Shown piece by piece: positions 19,250 through 27,084 of a stretch of DNA of 64,000 nt (its first letter is position 1; each line of letters starts with the position of its first letter). Both the position numbers and the translations under genes were made by a program. Source of the stretch: Sthenelais limicola. Lineage: Eukaryota > Annelida > Polychaeta > Phyllodocida > Sigalionidae. The DNA lies in contig OW804096.1 of NCBI GenBank assembly GCA_942159475.1, positions 125,602,941 through 125,666,940 on the forward strand, in the 5' to 3' direction. The notes under the pieces were generated by a model, which saw nothing but the letters and a program-made list of their open reading frames with translations, made no database searches and had not been told where the DNA came from.

Positions 19250-22200
19250 ATTCGCCGGATAAGCGGTTTCGTGTGGCCCTTCCTGTGGCGGGAAGGAAAG
19301 CACAAGCACTTATCGACACCGGCGCCACTAGAAGTTTAGTTAAGTATGATTTGTGGAAACATTTCAATAAGGTAAACCACCGACCGTTAATTTTAGAACA
19401 AGGTGAACAATTACGGTCACTGAGTGGTCACGCTTTGCAGTCAGAAGGCAGGGCGATAATTAAGGCTGGGGGTAGTCATCTTCCTGTATACGTTGTTAAA
19501 AACCTCCAACACGATCTCCTACTAGGGGACGATGCTCTGGACATTTTGGATTCAGTAATCTGGCACAGAAAAAGAATCATACGTCTAGGAGGTAGAGAAT
19601 ATAAAAGTCAAACGGTAGAAGAAGAAATAGATTCTGAATTTGCTTCCCTCAAAACAGAGGAAGAAATCTGGGAAGAAAGATACCCAGAAGTTTTTGGCAA
19701 AAATGGTAAATTAGGCATAGTAAGAGATGTATACATGGAGATTGACACGGGGAATGCCCGCCCTATTAATCAGAGACCTTATCGCCTTCCCTTAAACAAA
19801 AAGCTGATAGTAGATAAGGAGATTGACGAAATGCTTGAGTTAGGTGTGATTGAACCAAGCTCGTCACCATGGGCTAGTCCCATAACTTTAGTACCTAAGA
19901 AAGATGGGGAAACCAGGTTCTGTTCAGATTTTAGAAAATTAAATTCTGTCACCAAGAAAGATGCCCACCCCCTACCAAATATACAAGATATCTTTGATAG
20001 TCTAACAGGAGCAGCGATCTTTTCCACTCTAGATCTCAAATCTGGGTATTGGCAAGTCCAAATGCACCCTGAAAGCATAGAGAAAACGGCCTTTGTCTGC
20101 CATAGAGGTTTATTTCAATGGCGTAGAATGCCTTTCGGATTAACTAATGCCCCGGCTGTGTTTCAAAGGGCAATGAACCGGATATTCGCCGAATATATTG
20201 GGAAATTTCTTGGTATATTCATCGATGACCTGGTGATTTATTCCAAAACACGGGAGGAGCACGAAAAACATCTCAAAATCATTTTTGACACTTTATCCGA
20301 ACATGGTATTACCATCAAAAAGAGTAAATGTAAATTCTTTCAAGACAAGGTTGATCTTCTGGGCTTTCAGGTGTCTAAACAAGGGATAAATTCCCATCCG
20401 GACAAAGTCAAAGCCATTCGAGAAATGCTCCCGCCTGACAGTGTGTCCGCCATTAGATCTTTTCTAGGTTGTTGTGGATATTATCGTCAGTGTATTCCTG
20501 ACTATGCAAGAATTGTAACACCTTTGGTGGCGTTAACAAAGAAACATGCTAGATTTAAATGGGGTCCTGAACAACAAGAAGCGTTCGAAACATTAAAAGA
20601 CGTTCTTACTTCAGACCAAATCATGGCTCATCCACAACCTGGAAAAGCTTATAAGCTCTATACAGATGCCTGTCAGTACGCAGTGGGATCCATACTCGTC
20701 CAGTCTGACGAGAATGGAGTGGAAAGACCAGTTCAGTATATTTCAAAACAACTCTCAGGTCCCCAACTCAAATGGGCGACTATAGAAAAGGAGGCTTTTG
20801 CCATTATTTATGCTCTAACTAAACTTAGACCATATCTATATGGCAGTGATTTTACCATCTATACTGACCATAAACCCCTCAAATCGCTCTTTCTTGGTGA
20901 GGTTAAAAATACAAAAATTCAGCGTTGGGCTGTTTTAATAGCAGAATACGGTGCCCCCATCGAATATAGACAAGGTAAGAACAATGTACGGGCTGATATG
21001 TTATCTCGCATAAAGACTCATGAAACTTATGACCAGGGGGAGGGGAACGCTCTCAGTAATTTTGAAGTAGGTGCCCTCGAGGAAACAGAGGAAATCCCCT
21101 GGGAGTTTGATCAGCTTGAGCGAGAACAAGTCAGAACAGAGCAGCAACAGATGGCTGAGTATCAGTTGGGCCTAGAGGAGGTGGACGATTACACACTAAT
21201 CAACGGATTATTGTTTACAATCATGTCCCCACCCAATAAACCAGCTTATCCTAGATTGGTGTTGCCGCAATCAGCTCGTTACAGAGTGATAAGAAGAGCA
21301 CACACTGAAGTGGGCCATCAGGGAATGAGAAAAACCCTTGATAGGATATTAGAGGCCTACAAGTGGCCTACTATGAGGAAAGATACCCTCCGTGTGTTGA
21401 GTAATTGTGATAAGTGTGCAGTAAATCGTGCAGGTCAAGATAAGGTTGCTCCCACAGCTATGCCTATAGCAAGGTACCCAGGTCAGATAGTGGGAATGGA
21501 TTTATGTGGTCCTTTTCCTGTTTCAGACAATGGGAATCGTTATATTATAGTTGTAATTGATCATTGTAGTGGATGGGCGGAAGTTAAACCTATTGATAGA
21601 AAAACTGGGAAAAATATAGCTGACTATCTGGCAAATGAATATGTACCCCGGTACGGGCCCCCAGAGGTAATCATTACTGACAGGGGTCTAGAATTCATGA
21701 ATCAACAAGTCGAAGGTTATTTAAGATCCATTGGGACGCAAGTCAGACATACTTCTGGCTGGCACCCCCAAACTAACGGTAAGACGGAGAGGTTTAACAA
21801 AAGCTTTAAGAATATCCTAAAAAAATTCATCAATGCGCGACCAGCAGAGTGGGAGAATCAACTCGGACCCACACTTTGGGCCCATAGAGTCTCCACCTCT
21901 TCAGTCACGAATTTCACTCCCTATTTTCTCACCTTTGGTCGTCAACCCCCGGTCCCCTTTGTTAAGATCTTCCCTGGGCCGGATGGTACAGAACCCCAAG
22001 TGTTAAGTGAACGATTACAAGCCCTCACAGATGCTTTCCGGGTGGCTGCAGAAAATACTGAAGCCAGCCGTAAGTATAATTATGAGAGGCTTAGAGCTCG
22101 GGCAAATGCTGGTGACTTACGTGTAGGTGACTCAGTAGTTGTATTAGCAGGCGCCAGAGCGCCCCTAGATCCTAGATGGGATCATGGGTATACAGTCCTA

Positions 22201-23046
22201 GGTGTAAGGGGAGCTGTAGTGATCGTAAGAGACCCACAAGGTCAGAGAAAACTAATAAATCGGGAGAGAATAAAATTGGTATCTGGGGATATTGCTTGGG
22301 ATACAGTTAGGAATAGGCAAAACAGGGCAGGCCAAGGCAGGCGCAATCGGGCGAGAATACGGGCTCGGGCAGCGAGGCCACTCCCCCCTGAACCTCCTGG
22401 GCAAAATCTAAATGTTGACCCCAATGCTTTAATACATGAACCTTTGCTTCCACCTGTGAATCAAGTCTATCTCCAGGCGGAAGATCCAGCTGTAGGTGGC
22501 GCTGCGGACGTGGAAATGGTACCGGAAGTCGAGGAAGAATTCTATTCAGCCGACGAAGATATGGGTAGTGACGTGGACCAACCAGAGGTTCCGGATCCGC
22601 CCCGTCGTCCTCCTTATAATGCTGACCAGAACCAAGCCTTGGTCATTCCACCACCGGCTCCAGCACCGTTCACACCACCTCAGATGAGGTACAGGACTCC
22701 TGCAAACATAGAAGAGACTCCAGTTAACCCAACTGGAGGAGCAACACCTAAGACTCCAAGTACTCCTCTACCACCTCCTCAGATACGCACCAGGTCTCAG
22801 ACAAGGGCCTTGATAGCAGCTCCGCGGATTGTGCTCCCACCAGACAATCCTCAGCGTCATTTACATAGGCGTTTCCATGCCAAGCGGAGAGTGCCTGCTA
22901 GCCCTAGAGAGCCTAGTCCACTGAAGGAGAGCGAGCCTAAACCTGGAAAGAGAGCAAAAAGAACATCAGCTTCTACTGACCAAGTACCGGACACGCAGGC
23001 AACCTCAGCACCAGATGCACAAGATGGCGGTGGGGACAGTGACTAA
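19165..23046 (+). CDS. pol: Pol polyprotein (PR-RT-RNaseH-IN)
   Basis: Open from 19165 in the -1 frame relative to gag, with no ATG near its start. The first likely protein-coding part runs from about 19273 (numbered 1 here). Protease: LIDTGATRSLV with catalytic D15. Reverse transcriptase: about 150-400, with FIDD at 316-319 as the catalytic box. RNase H: begins near LYTDACQYAVGS, D465. Integrase zinc domain: H677-x4-H682-x29-C712-x2-C715. Integrase core: D743, D803, E839 (DD35E). A GPY/F-like module (DHGYTVLGVRGAVVIV) lies near 971. About 250 residues follow that are arginine-, then proline/acid-, then lysine/arginine-rich and match no domain I know. There are no internal stops. The 3' end overlaps env by 32 nt. 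Pol copies the RNA into DNA and integrates it. Confidence 0.96.
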   Translation, partial: QNATRYSGYTSIDSQSSHKPLCSPFGGINSPDKRFRVALPVAGRKAQALIDTGATRSLVKYDLWKHFNKVNHRPLILEQGEQLRSLSGHALQSEGRAIIKAGGSHLPVYVVKNLQHDLLLGDDALDILDSVIWHRKRIIRLGGREYKSQTVEEEIDSEFASLKTEEEIWEERYPEVFGKNGKLGIVRDVYMEIDTGNARPINQRPYRLPLNKKLIVDKEIDEMLELGVIEPSSSPWASPITLVPKKDGETRFCSDFRKLNSVTKKDAHPLPNIQDIFDSLTGAAIFSTLDLKSGYWQVQMHPESIEKTAFVCHRGLFQWRRMPFGLTNAPAVFQRAMNRIFAEYIGKFLGIFIDDLVIYSKTREEHEKHLKIIFDTLSEHGITIKKSKCKFFQDKVDLLGFQVSKQGINSHPDKVKAIREMLPPDSVSAIRSFLGCCGYYRQCIPDYARIVTPLVALTKKHARFKWGPEQQEAFETLKDVLTSDQIMAHPQPGKAYKLYTDACQYAVGSILVQSDENGVERPVQYISKQLSGPQLKWATIEKEAFAIIYALTKLRPYLYGSDFTIYTDHKPLKSLFLGEVKNTKIQRWAVLIAEYGAPIEYRQGKNNVRADMLSRIKTHETYDQGEGNALSNFEVGALEETEEIPWEFDQLEREQVRTEQQQMAEYQLGLEEVDDYTLINGLLFTIMSPPNKPAYPRLVLPQSARYRVIRRAHTEVGHQGMRKTLDRILEAYKWPTMRKDTLRVLSNCDKCAVNRAGQDKVAPTAMPIARYPGQIVGMDLCGPFPVSDNGNRYIIVVIDHCSGWAEVKPIDRKTGKNIADYLANEYVPRYGPPEVIITDRGLEFMNQQVEGYLRSIGTQVRHTSGWHPQTNGKTERFNKSFKNILKKFINARPAEWENQLGPTLWAHRVSTSSVTNFTPYFLTFGRQPPVPFVKIFPGPDGTEPQVLSERLQALTDAFRVAAENTEASRKYNYERLRARANAGDLRVGDSVVVLAGARAPLDPRWDHGYTVLGVRGAVVIVRDPQGQRKLINRERIKLVSGDIAWDTVRNRQNRAGQGRRNRARIRARAARPLPPEPPGQNLNVDPNALIHEPLLPPVNQVYLQAEDPAVGGAADVEMVPEVEEEFYSADEDMGSDVDQPEVPDPPRRPPYNADQNQALVIPPPAPAPFTPPQMRYRTPANIEETPVNPTGGATPKTPSTPLPPPQIRTRSQTRALIAAPRIVLPPDNPQRHLHRRFHAKRRVPASPREPSPLKESEPKPGKRAKRTSASTDQVPDTQATSAPDAQDGGGDSD

Positions 23047-24976
23047 GGGGTTACTGTTGCTCACCTGTTACCTCATTTGCAGCCAAGCAGACATCTTCGA
23101 GGAAGAAGGTGTGCTGGTATACTCGGCTGGGGAGGTAAGGGCCCTCACAGCAACATGGACTGCATTAATGTTCCTCCAGCCCCCTGCTCCTCCGCCTATG
23201 GAGTCGTGGCTCCACATCCTTGAAGCTAAGATGGAAGGACTACACGAGCAGCAAGTGGTAGGAATCACCGACCTCAGAACATGGCGGCTTCATGTTCAAT
23301 TCATCAAGGATCATCTACCCACTCCACCAGTTCGCACGAAGCGAGCTCTGCTAGGAGTGGTAGGAATGATCAGCCGATCTCTCTTCGGTACAGCTACCAC
23401 AGACCAGATCGACGAGCTCCGAGCGGCAGTGGAGGCATCGCAGGCAGGCCTCAGTGTGATGTCTCACTTCCAGTCAGAGATGGTTTCTGTGGTAAACCAG
23501 ACCCGTCTGTTCCTACGAGAGAATCGAGTCGACATCCAAAACCTGCAAGAGATAAGCCAAAATCTGACTGACCAGGTATCTGAAATTGTTCATCATTTAA
23601 ATGGTTTTTCTAGAGATATTCATCGTATGCATATGAGAAGAGAGGTTGATCAGGCCCTAAGCCAAGTTGACCGCATTATGCTGGTATATTATAGGCAAAT
23701 TGATTTATTCCATCGCCAGAGAACACACCTAGAGCACGGGTACTTGACTGATGAAATATTACCTGAAGTACATTTAAATGAAATTCTTCACCAATTGAGT
23801 GAGAGGGGACACCAACCAATAGACGATGTTCGTTGGTACTACAGAAGTGTACAAGTTCAAATCATATCTGAGTCAGACGAGCAATTAGTTTATCAGGTGG
23901 TCATCCCTGCAGTTTCGGCTACTAAGTATTTACACTATAAACTAAGGTATTTTCCTACCCCTTATGGGCCATCCTACCTCAAAATCATCAAGGGCATCGC
24001 TGAATTAGCGATGGACAGTGTCTCTAGTGGTGCCTCTTTTGTTCCTAACCACTGCATGGGATACAGCCCAGCTGTATGTTCCTCTGCGTTGGAGAACCTA
24101 AAACCAACATGTGAAACAGAAATAATTTTAGGCAAAGGTCCAGTAAAGTGTCAGATAGAGATTAAGAAGCGTGGCAATGTCAGTAACGAAATATTCAGAG
24201 ATTTTGAACAACTGTCATCGGTTATCCTTGCAGTATACTTTCCAGTCGAGACTGTATTAAGGTGTATCAGTAAGAAACCTATAAGAAATGTTTTTACCAA
24301 ACACACACGGGTCACAGTAAACAGTGGCTGCGTCTTATATAGTGAAGATTGGAGGGTGCGCAGCATCGAGCAACATAATTCCACGATCAGAATTCCACCC
24401 CCCAAAGCCCTGTCCCTACCCTCTCTCAACTTAACCTATAGAAAGTTCGAAGACTATCCTGAGCTGAAGCAACAACTCCAGTTCAACAGCAGAATCGACG
24501 TCCCCCTAATTTCTCTGACCGATATTCCCCTTCCTCCTACGGTGCAACCTTTTTCCTTCTCCGCCTCCACCACATGGGGATTCGCGACCCTCATGCTCAC
24601 CCTAGCAATCGTGATTGGATTGATAGGAGTGGTGGTGTATGTGAAGAGGAAGAGAGACGGCTCTTGCCTCCCTCTCTTAGGTAAACGTCCTAACCAGAGT
24701 CTAGATAGACTACCCAGTAAACCTTCTGCCCCTCTTCCCTCCTTCCCCAATGTCTTTTCTAATTTATACCCATCCCAACAGCCACCCGCTGAAGAGATTC
24801 CACTGCAAGATTCTGAACCCCAGTCCCTTGGCGGTACTAACGATCTCGAAAACCCGGAGACCCAACCCCTCCAAACTGACCCCTTATCCTCCTTTAGACA
24901 GAATACACCCCCAAAACCCCCTCGATCGATGGATATGAAGCAAAGATCTGCAGTACCCCGTGGAGTAGTGTGTTAA
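23015..24976 (+). CDS. env: Envelope-like glycoprotein, baculovirus-F/errantivirus type
   Basis: 653 codons; ATGs at 23015 and 23024, the second in better context (AAGATGG). Residues 4-25 form a signal peptide. A furin-type site RTKR ends at residue 110. A hydrophobic fusion-peptide-like segment follows, with LFGT and an acidic DQID stretch, the arrangement seen in baculovirus F and gypsy-type Env. Residues about 127-215 are heptad-rich (coiled coil). A membrane anchor lies at about 523-543 and a 110-residue proline-rich tail follows. At least five N-glycosylation sequons are visible (such as NQT, NLT, NVS and NST). The protein would mediate membrane fusion, so the element may be infectious or once was. 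The frame is intact and overlaps pol by 32 nt. Expression presumably needs a spliced mRNA. Family assignment is from motif layout only. Confidence 0.85.
   Translation: MHKMAVGTVTKGLLLLTCYLICSQADIFEEEGVLVYSAGEVRALTATWTALMFLQPPAPPPMESWLHILEAKMEGLHEQQVVGITDLRTWRLHVQFIKDHLPTPPVRTKRALLGVVGMISRSLFGTATTDQIDELRAAVEASQAGLSVMSHFQSEMVSVVNQTRLFLRENRVDIQNLQEISQNLTDQVSEIVHHLNGFSRDIHRMHMRREVDQALSQVDRIMLVYYRQIDLFHRQRTHLEHGYLTDEILPEVHLNEILHQLSERGHQPIDDVRWYYRSVQVQIISESDEQLVYQVVIPAVSATKYLHYKLRYFPTPYGPSYLKIIKGIAELAMDSVSSGASFVPNHCMGYSPAVCSSALENLKPTCETEIILGKGPVKCQIEIKKRGNVSNEIFRDFEQLSSVILAVYFPVETVLRCISKKPIRNVFTKHTRVTVNSGCVLYSEDWRVRSIEQHNSTIRIPPPKALSLPSLNLTYRKFEDYPELKQQLQFNSRIDVPLISLTDIPLPPTVQPFSFSASTTWGFATLMLTLAIVIGLIGVVVYVKRKRDGSCLPLLGKRPNQSLDRLPSKPSAPLPSFPNVFSNLYPSQQPPAEEIPLQDSEPQSLGGTNDLENPETQPLQTDPLSSFRQNTPPKPPRSMDMKQRSAVPRGVVC
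24722..24733 (+). other. PSAP motif in Env tail
   Basis: The cytoplasmic tail contains PSAP (residues 570-573). P(T/S)AP is the TSG101/ESCRT-I late-domain motif used in budding by many enveloped viruses, normally in Gag. A PxxP-rich TPPKPPR follows near the C-terminus. I see no P(T/S)AP or PPxY in Gag itself. A tail location is unusual, and function is inference. Confidence 0.35.
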
Positions 24977-25568
24977 AACAACGACTCAGATGAATATGTG
25001 GTGTGAGATAAAATTAAGCCGATATAATGTTAGTCTTAAGTGCAAATGTGAGCAGATTCTGATTTTAAAATGTTTTGTAGTGCTAATTTAATTGGAATCT
25101 AAGGGTAATAATTACAAAGGAGGTGTTGTCACGAAAGCTGTTTAGTTTACTCTAAAGCAGGCCTAGTGCTGGACTGTGGACAAAGTCCTCACCCCTTTCG
25201 TAGAATTTAATTAATTGGTCTAGTCACCAATTCCTACCTAGTAAGTACGCCCGGTGTTAGCTTGCAGTGGGACGCACTCTTCTGCTCAAGTTAGGGTGAG
25301 AAAGCTAGCTGTTATGTGAAGGAATAAGCCACCACTGGAGAGAGGACGATGAAGGACCCGTTCTCTGAAAGTAGGGTGAAGCAAAAATGGGAGGTTGTCA
25401 CGTTGTTGATGGAGTAGTGATACCACGGAGACCAGCCTAGGAACGGTCGGTAGTCACTAGACCGATGTGCACACCTCAGCGGGCCATTTTTGGGTCGAGA
25501 GAAGGGCTGAAAATATAAAAGAATCGTGTCAGTCTTCTAGACCAGAGGAGCCAGGCTCCCAAAGGAAA

Positions 25569-25681
25569 TGTATAAGTAGGTACCAGTGTCGCCACCTTGA
25601 GGATGTTCACGGCGACAGGTACCTAGAAAGTGTATAAGATACATGCTGCCACCTTACGGACGTTAAGTAGTGATAGGCAGC
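25569..25681 (+). ncRNA. Tandem structured RNA hairpins with covariation
   Basis: Two units 62 bp apart, each starting TGTATAAG (25569 and 25631). Unit 1 folds with AGGTACC/GGTACCT and GTCGCC/GGCGAC (25578-25624). Unit 2 folds with GCTGCC/GGCAGC (25645-25681). The loops share CCACCTTNNGGAYGTT. In the common 6-bp stem, two base pairs differ by double compensatory changes (T-A to C-G and C-G to T-A). That is direct evidence that the fold, not just the sequence, has been kept. A degenerate third unit may start at GTATAAG (25698). They could serve in RNA export, packaging, translation or stability. I do not recognise the family. Confidence 0.55.
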
Positions 25682-25946
25682 CCAAGAACGAGTAAAAGTA
25701 TAAGGCAATATTCAAAGACTGCGTGAAAATGCCTGAGACGTTTCTACGGGGAGAACCCATAGACCAGCAAAGCCGAGATATTGATGAACAATACATTAAA
25801 CTCAAAAGACAGTGCGGTAATACGCCACCTAGTGAAAACTCTTAAGAGACTGTGTTTACGAATTATCCGAGGCGGGTTCGCCGTACCTCAGTAATAATTT
25901 TACGCTAAGGCATTGTAAAATCTTTAGCTATTATTTTGATTTAGGG

Positions 25947-25975
25947 GAGTGATTTCTTTCTCTGTACTTCTCTAG
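25947..25975 (+). promoter_or_regulatory. Strong splice acceptor in 3' region
   Basis: GATTTCTTTCTCTGTACTTC followed by TCTAG (AG at 25974-25975) is a near-ideal polypyrimidine tract and 3' splice site. There is no known use for a splice site here unless a message joins the leader donor at 17484 to the small ORF downstream. Confidence 0.45.
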
Positions 25976-26054
25976 ATTGTCCTATTTTTGCATTTTTCAA
26001 TTGTATAAACATGTATGTACTTACGGGAGAAAGGGAGCCTCGATCCACATAGGG

Positions 26055-26213
26055 ATGGCCGCTGTGAATTCGTCCGGCGGGCCAAAGGTTAAAAATCCCG
26101 TAGATAAAAATACTGGATCGAGGTGCCCCAGCGTAAATAAAGGTCTCTCATGTGGAATTAGATATCGGGCATCAAAACTCCCAAATCTAATGAAGCAAGA
26201 GGGTAGAATTTGA
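26055..26213 (+). CDS. Possible spliced accessory ORF, 52 codons
   Basis: Starts ATGGCC in good context (purine at -3, G at +4), 80 bp after the splice acceptor at 25975. The product is basic and rich in Lys, Ser and Gly (it includes GGPKVKNPVDKNTGS and KLPNLMKQEGRI), with no membrane segment and two cysteines. I recognise no family. The frame is also open upstream to 25977. Its position after env and behind a strong acceptor resembles the small regulatory exons of complex retroviruses, but this is analogy. A 95-codon antisense frame overlaps it, so open-frame length alone proves little. Confidence 0.3.
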   Translation: MAAVNSSGGPKVKNPVDKNTGSRCPSVNKGLSCGIRYRASKLPNLMKQEGRI

Positions 26214-26402
26214 CTGGGGATGGCAATGGATTCGGGAGTGGAAGAAAAGTGATGCCCACTTAGGGTTCTAGGTCGGGGGTTCCGGTTCGGCAGAACTCGG
26301 TCAGCCAAGGGGGTCGCCGCTCGGTGATACTCGGGGTTGCTCGGGGGTTGTCGGCCGGAAACTAAAATGAGGGTTGCGTCGATGTGTTGTCTGCTCCTAG
26401 AG

Positions 26403-26441
26403 TGGTTCGGAGAACTATGTTGTACACAGTTCTCCGAACCA
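26403..26441 (+). repeat. 14-bp perfect stem-loop before the 3' LTR
   Basis: TGGTTCGGAGAACT (26403-26416) pairs perfectly with AGTTCTCCGAACCA (26428-26441) around an 11-nt loop. It ends 17 bp before the 3' LTR, where a polypurine tract is normally expected. It could be an RNA element for 3' processing or plus-strand priming, or a small inserted palindrome. Confidence 0.65.
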
Positions 26442-26458
26442 AATGAGATTGGGACGTA

Positions 26459-27080
26459 TGTAAAATTGACAAGCCCAAATTGTCTAATTTTAAGTTAAAG
26501 TTGTCTCATTCAGCCAGACATTCGTCGCGCCCCTACCGGCCAGAAGGCTACCCACACTTTCTTACCGCCACAACGCTCGCGGATTTCTTATCATCCCAAA
26601 GTCCAAAGGTACAGGTGAGGTCCAGGTCTGACCGTTATCTCAAAGTCAATCACGTGGGAAAGGAGGGGAGGGGCTGACCGCTAGGTCAGGGGAGGGGAGG
26701 GAATACTGATTAAAGAGTGGGAGGGAGAGGGGAGGGGAGATAACCACGTGACCTGGTCACCACCCAAAGAGATTGGTCAGAGTGGCAGTGGTCACCCTGA
26801 GCCTCGTTTTTAATAAGTGTCTGTCATTGTTATCCTGTGGCTGATTGGATCTCTAATCTAACCTGTCAATTAATTGGACCAACGAGACCAAAGCCAATCA
26901 GCGCAGGACCAGTGTATTTCGTCATAAACCTGTCTAGTATAAAAATAAAGGAAAGATGGAAATCAGTCTCTTCCGAGGCTGGTACTGATTTGAAGCATAC
27001 ATCTCTGTGTGTTGCGTTGATTAATTTCTCGCCCAACTACTGACCCTGAATTATTACGAAGAATGACCCGCATTTCTTCA
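26459..27080 (+). repeat. 3' LTR
   Basis: 622 bp. By eye it matches the 5' LTR at every position and carries the same TATA (26938), initiator (about 26963) and G-rich cluster (26719-26737 for the best quadruplex motif). It provides the poly(A) site for the element and could promote transcription into the right flank. It is followed by the ATAA duplication. Confidence 0.95.
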
Positions 27081-27084
27081 ATAA
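27081..27084. repeat. 3' target site duplication ATAA
   Basis: Identical to the four bases before the 5' LTR. It fixes the element boundary. Confidence 0.85.

Larger units (their letters stand above)
24977..26458 (+). other. Long 3' region between env and 3' LTR
   Basis: About 1.48 kb without a major ORF; most Gypsy elements have little here beyond the polypurine tract. It is GC-richer than host DNA and full of short inverted repeats: CGGTC/GACCG at 25444-25464, GGAGCC/GGCTCC at 25547-25559, the tandem hairpins at 25569-25681, and the stem at 26403-26441. At 25116-25133 it has AAAGGAGG followed by TGTTGTCACG, which looks like a polypurine tract followed by an LTR start. TATAAAAG is present at 25514-25521. 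The region also holds a strong splice acceptor and a 52-codon ORF. Confidence 0.7.
16788..27080 (+). mobile_element. Complete env-bearing Ty3/Gypsy endogenous retrovirus-like element
   Basis: A 10,293-bp element with TG...CA LTRs, a 4-bp target duplication and the order LTR, primer site, leader ORF, gag, pol, env, long 3' region, LTR. All three major frames are free of stops, and the catalytic residues I checked in protease, reverse transcriptase, RNase H and integrase are present. The two LTRs match base for base when read side by side, which points to a young and perhaps still competent copy. The order RT, RNase H, integrase and the GPY/F-like end of integrase place it in Metaviridae. Env places it among the retrovirus-like (errantivirus-style) members. 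At about 10.3 kb it is longer than most Gypsy elements, mainly because of the extended pol C-terminus and the 1.48-kb region after env. Confidence 0.95.

Noticed and set aside
18103..24750. Many antisense and alternate-frame ORFs over gag, pol and env
   Set aside because: Shadows of real coding frames; no independent evidence.
25514..25534. Second promoter (TATAAAAG plus TCAGTC) after env
   Set aside because: The spacing from the TATA box to the initiator A is only 17 bp, too short for a normal core promoter.
25880..25905. tRNA-like T-arm (GGCGGGTTCGCC) in the element
   Set aside because: No other tRNA arms can be found around it.
26021..26308. 95-codon antisense frame in the element's 3' region
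   Set aside because: An antisense gene is conceivable, but no promoter, poly(A) or domain supports it, and it overlaps the better-placed sense ORF.
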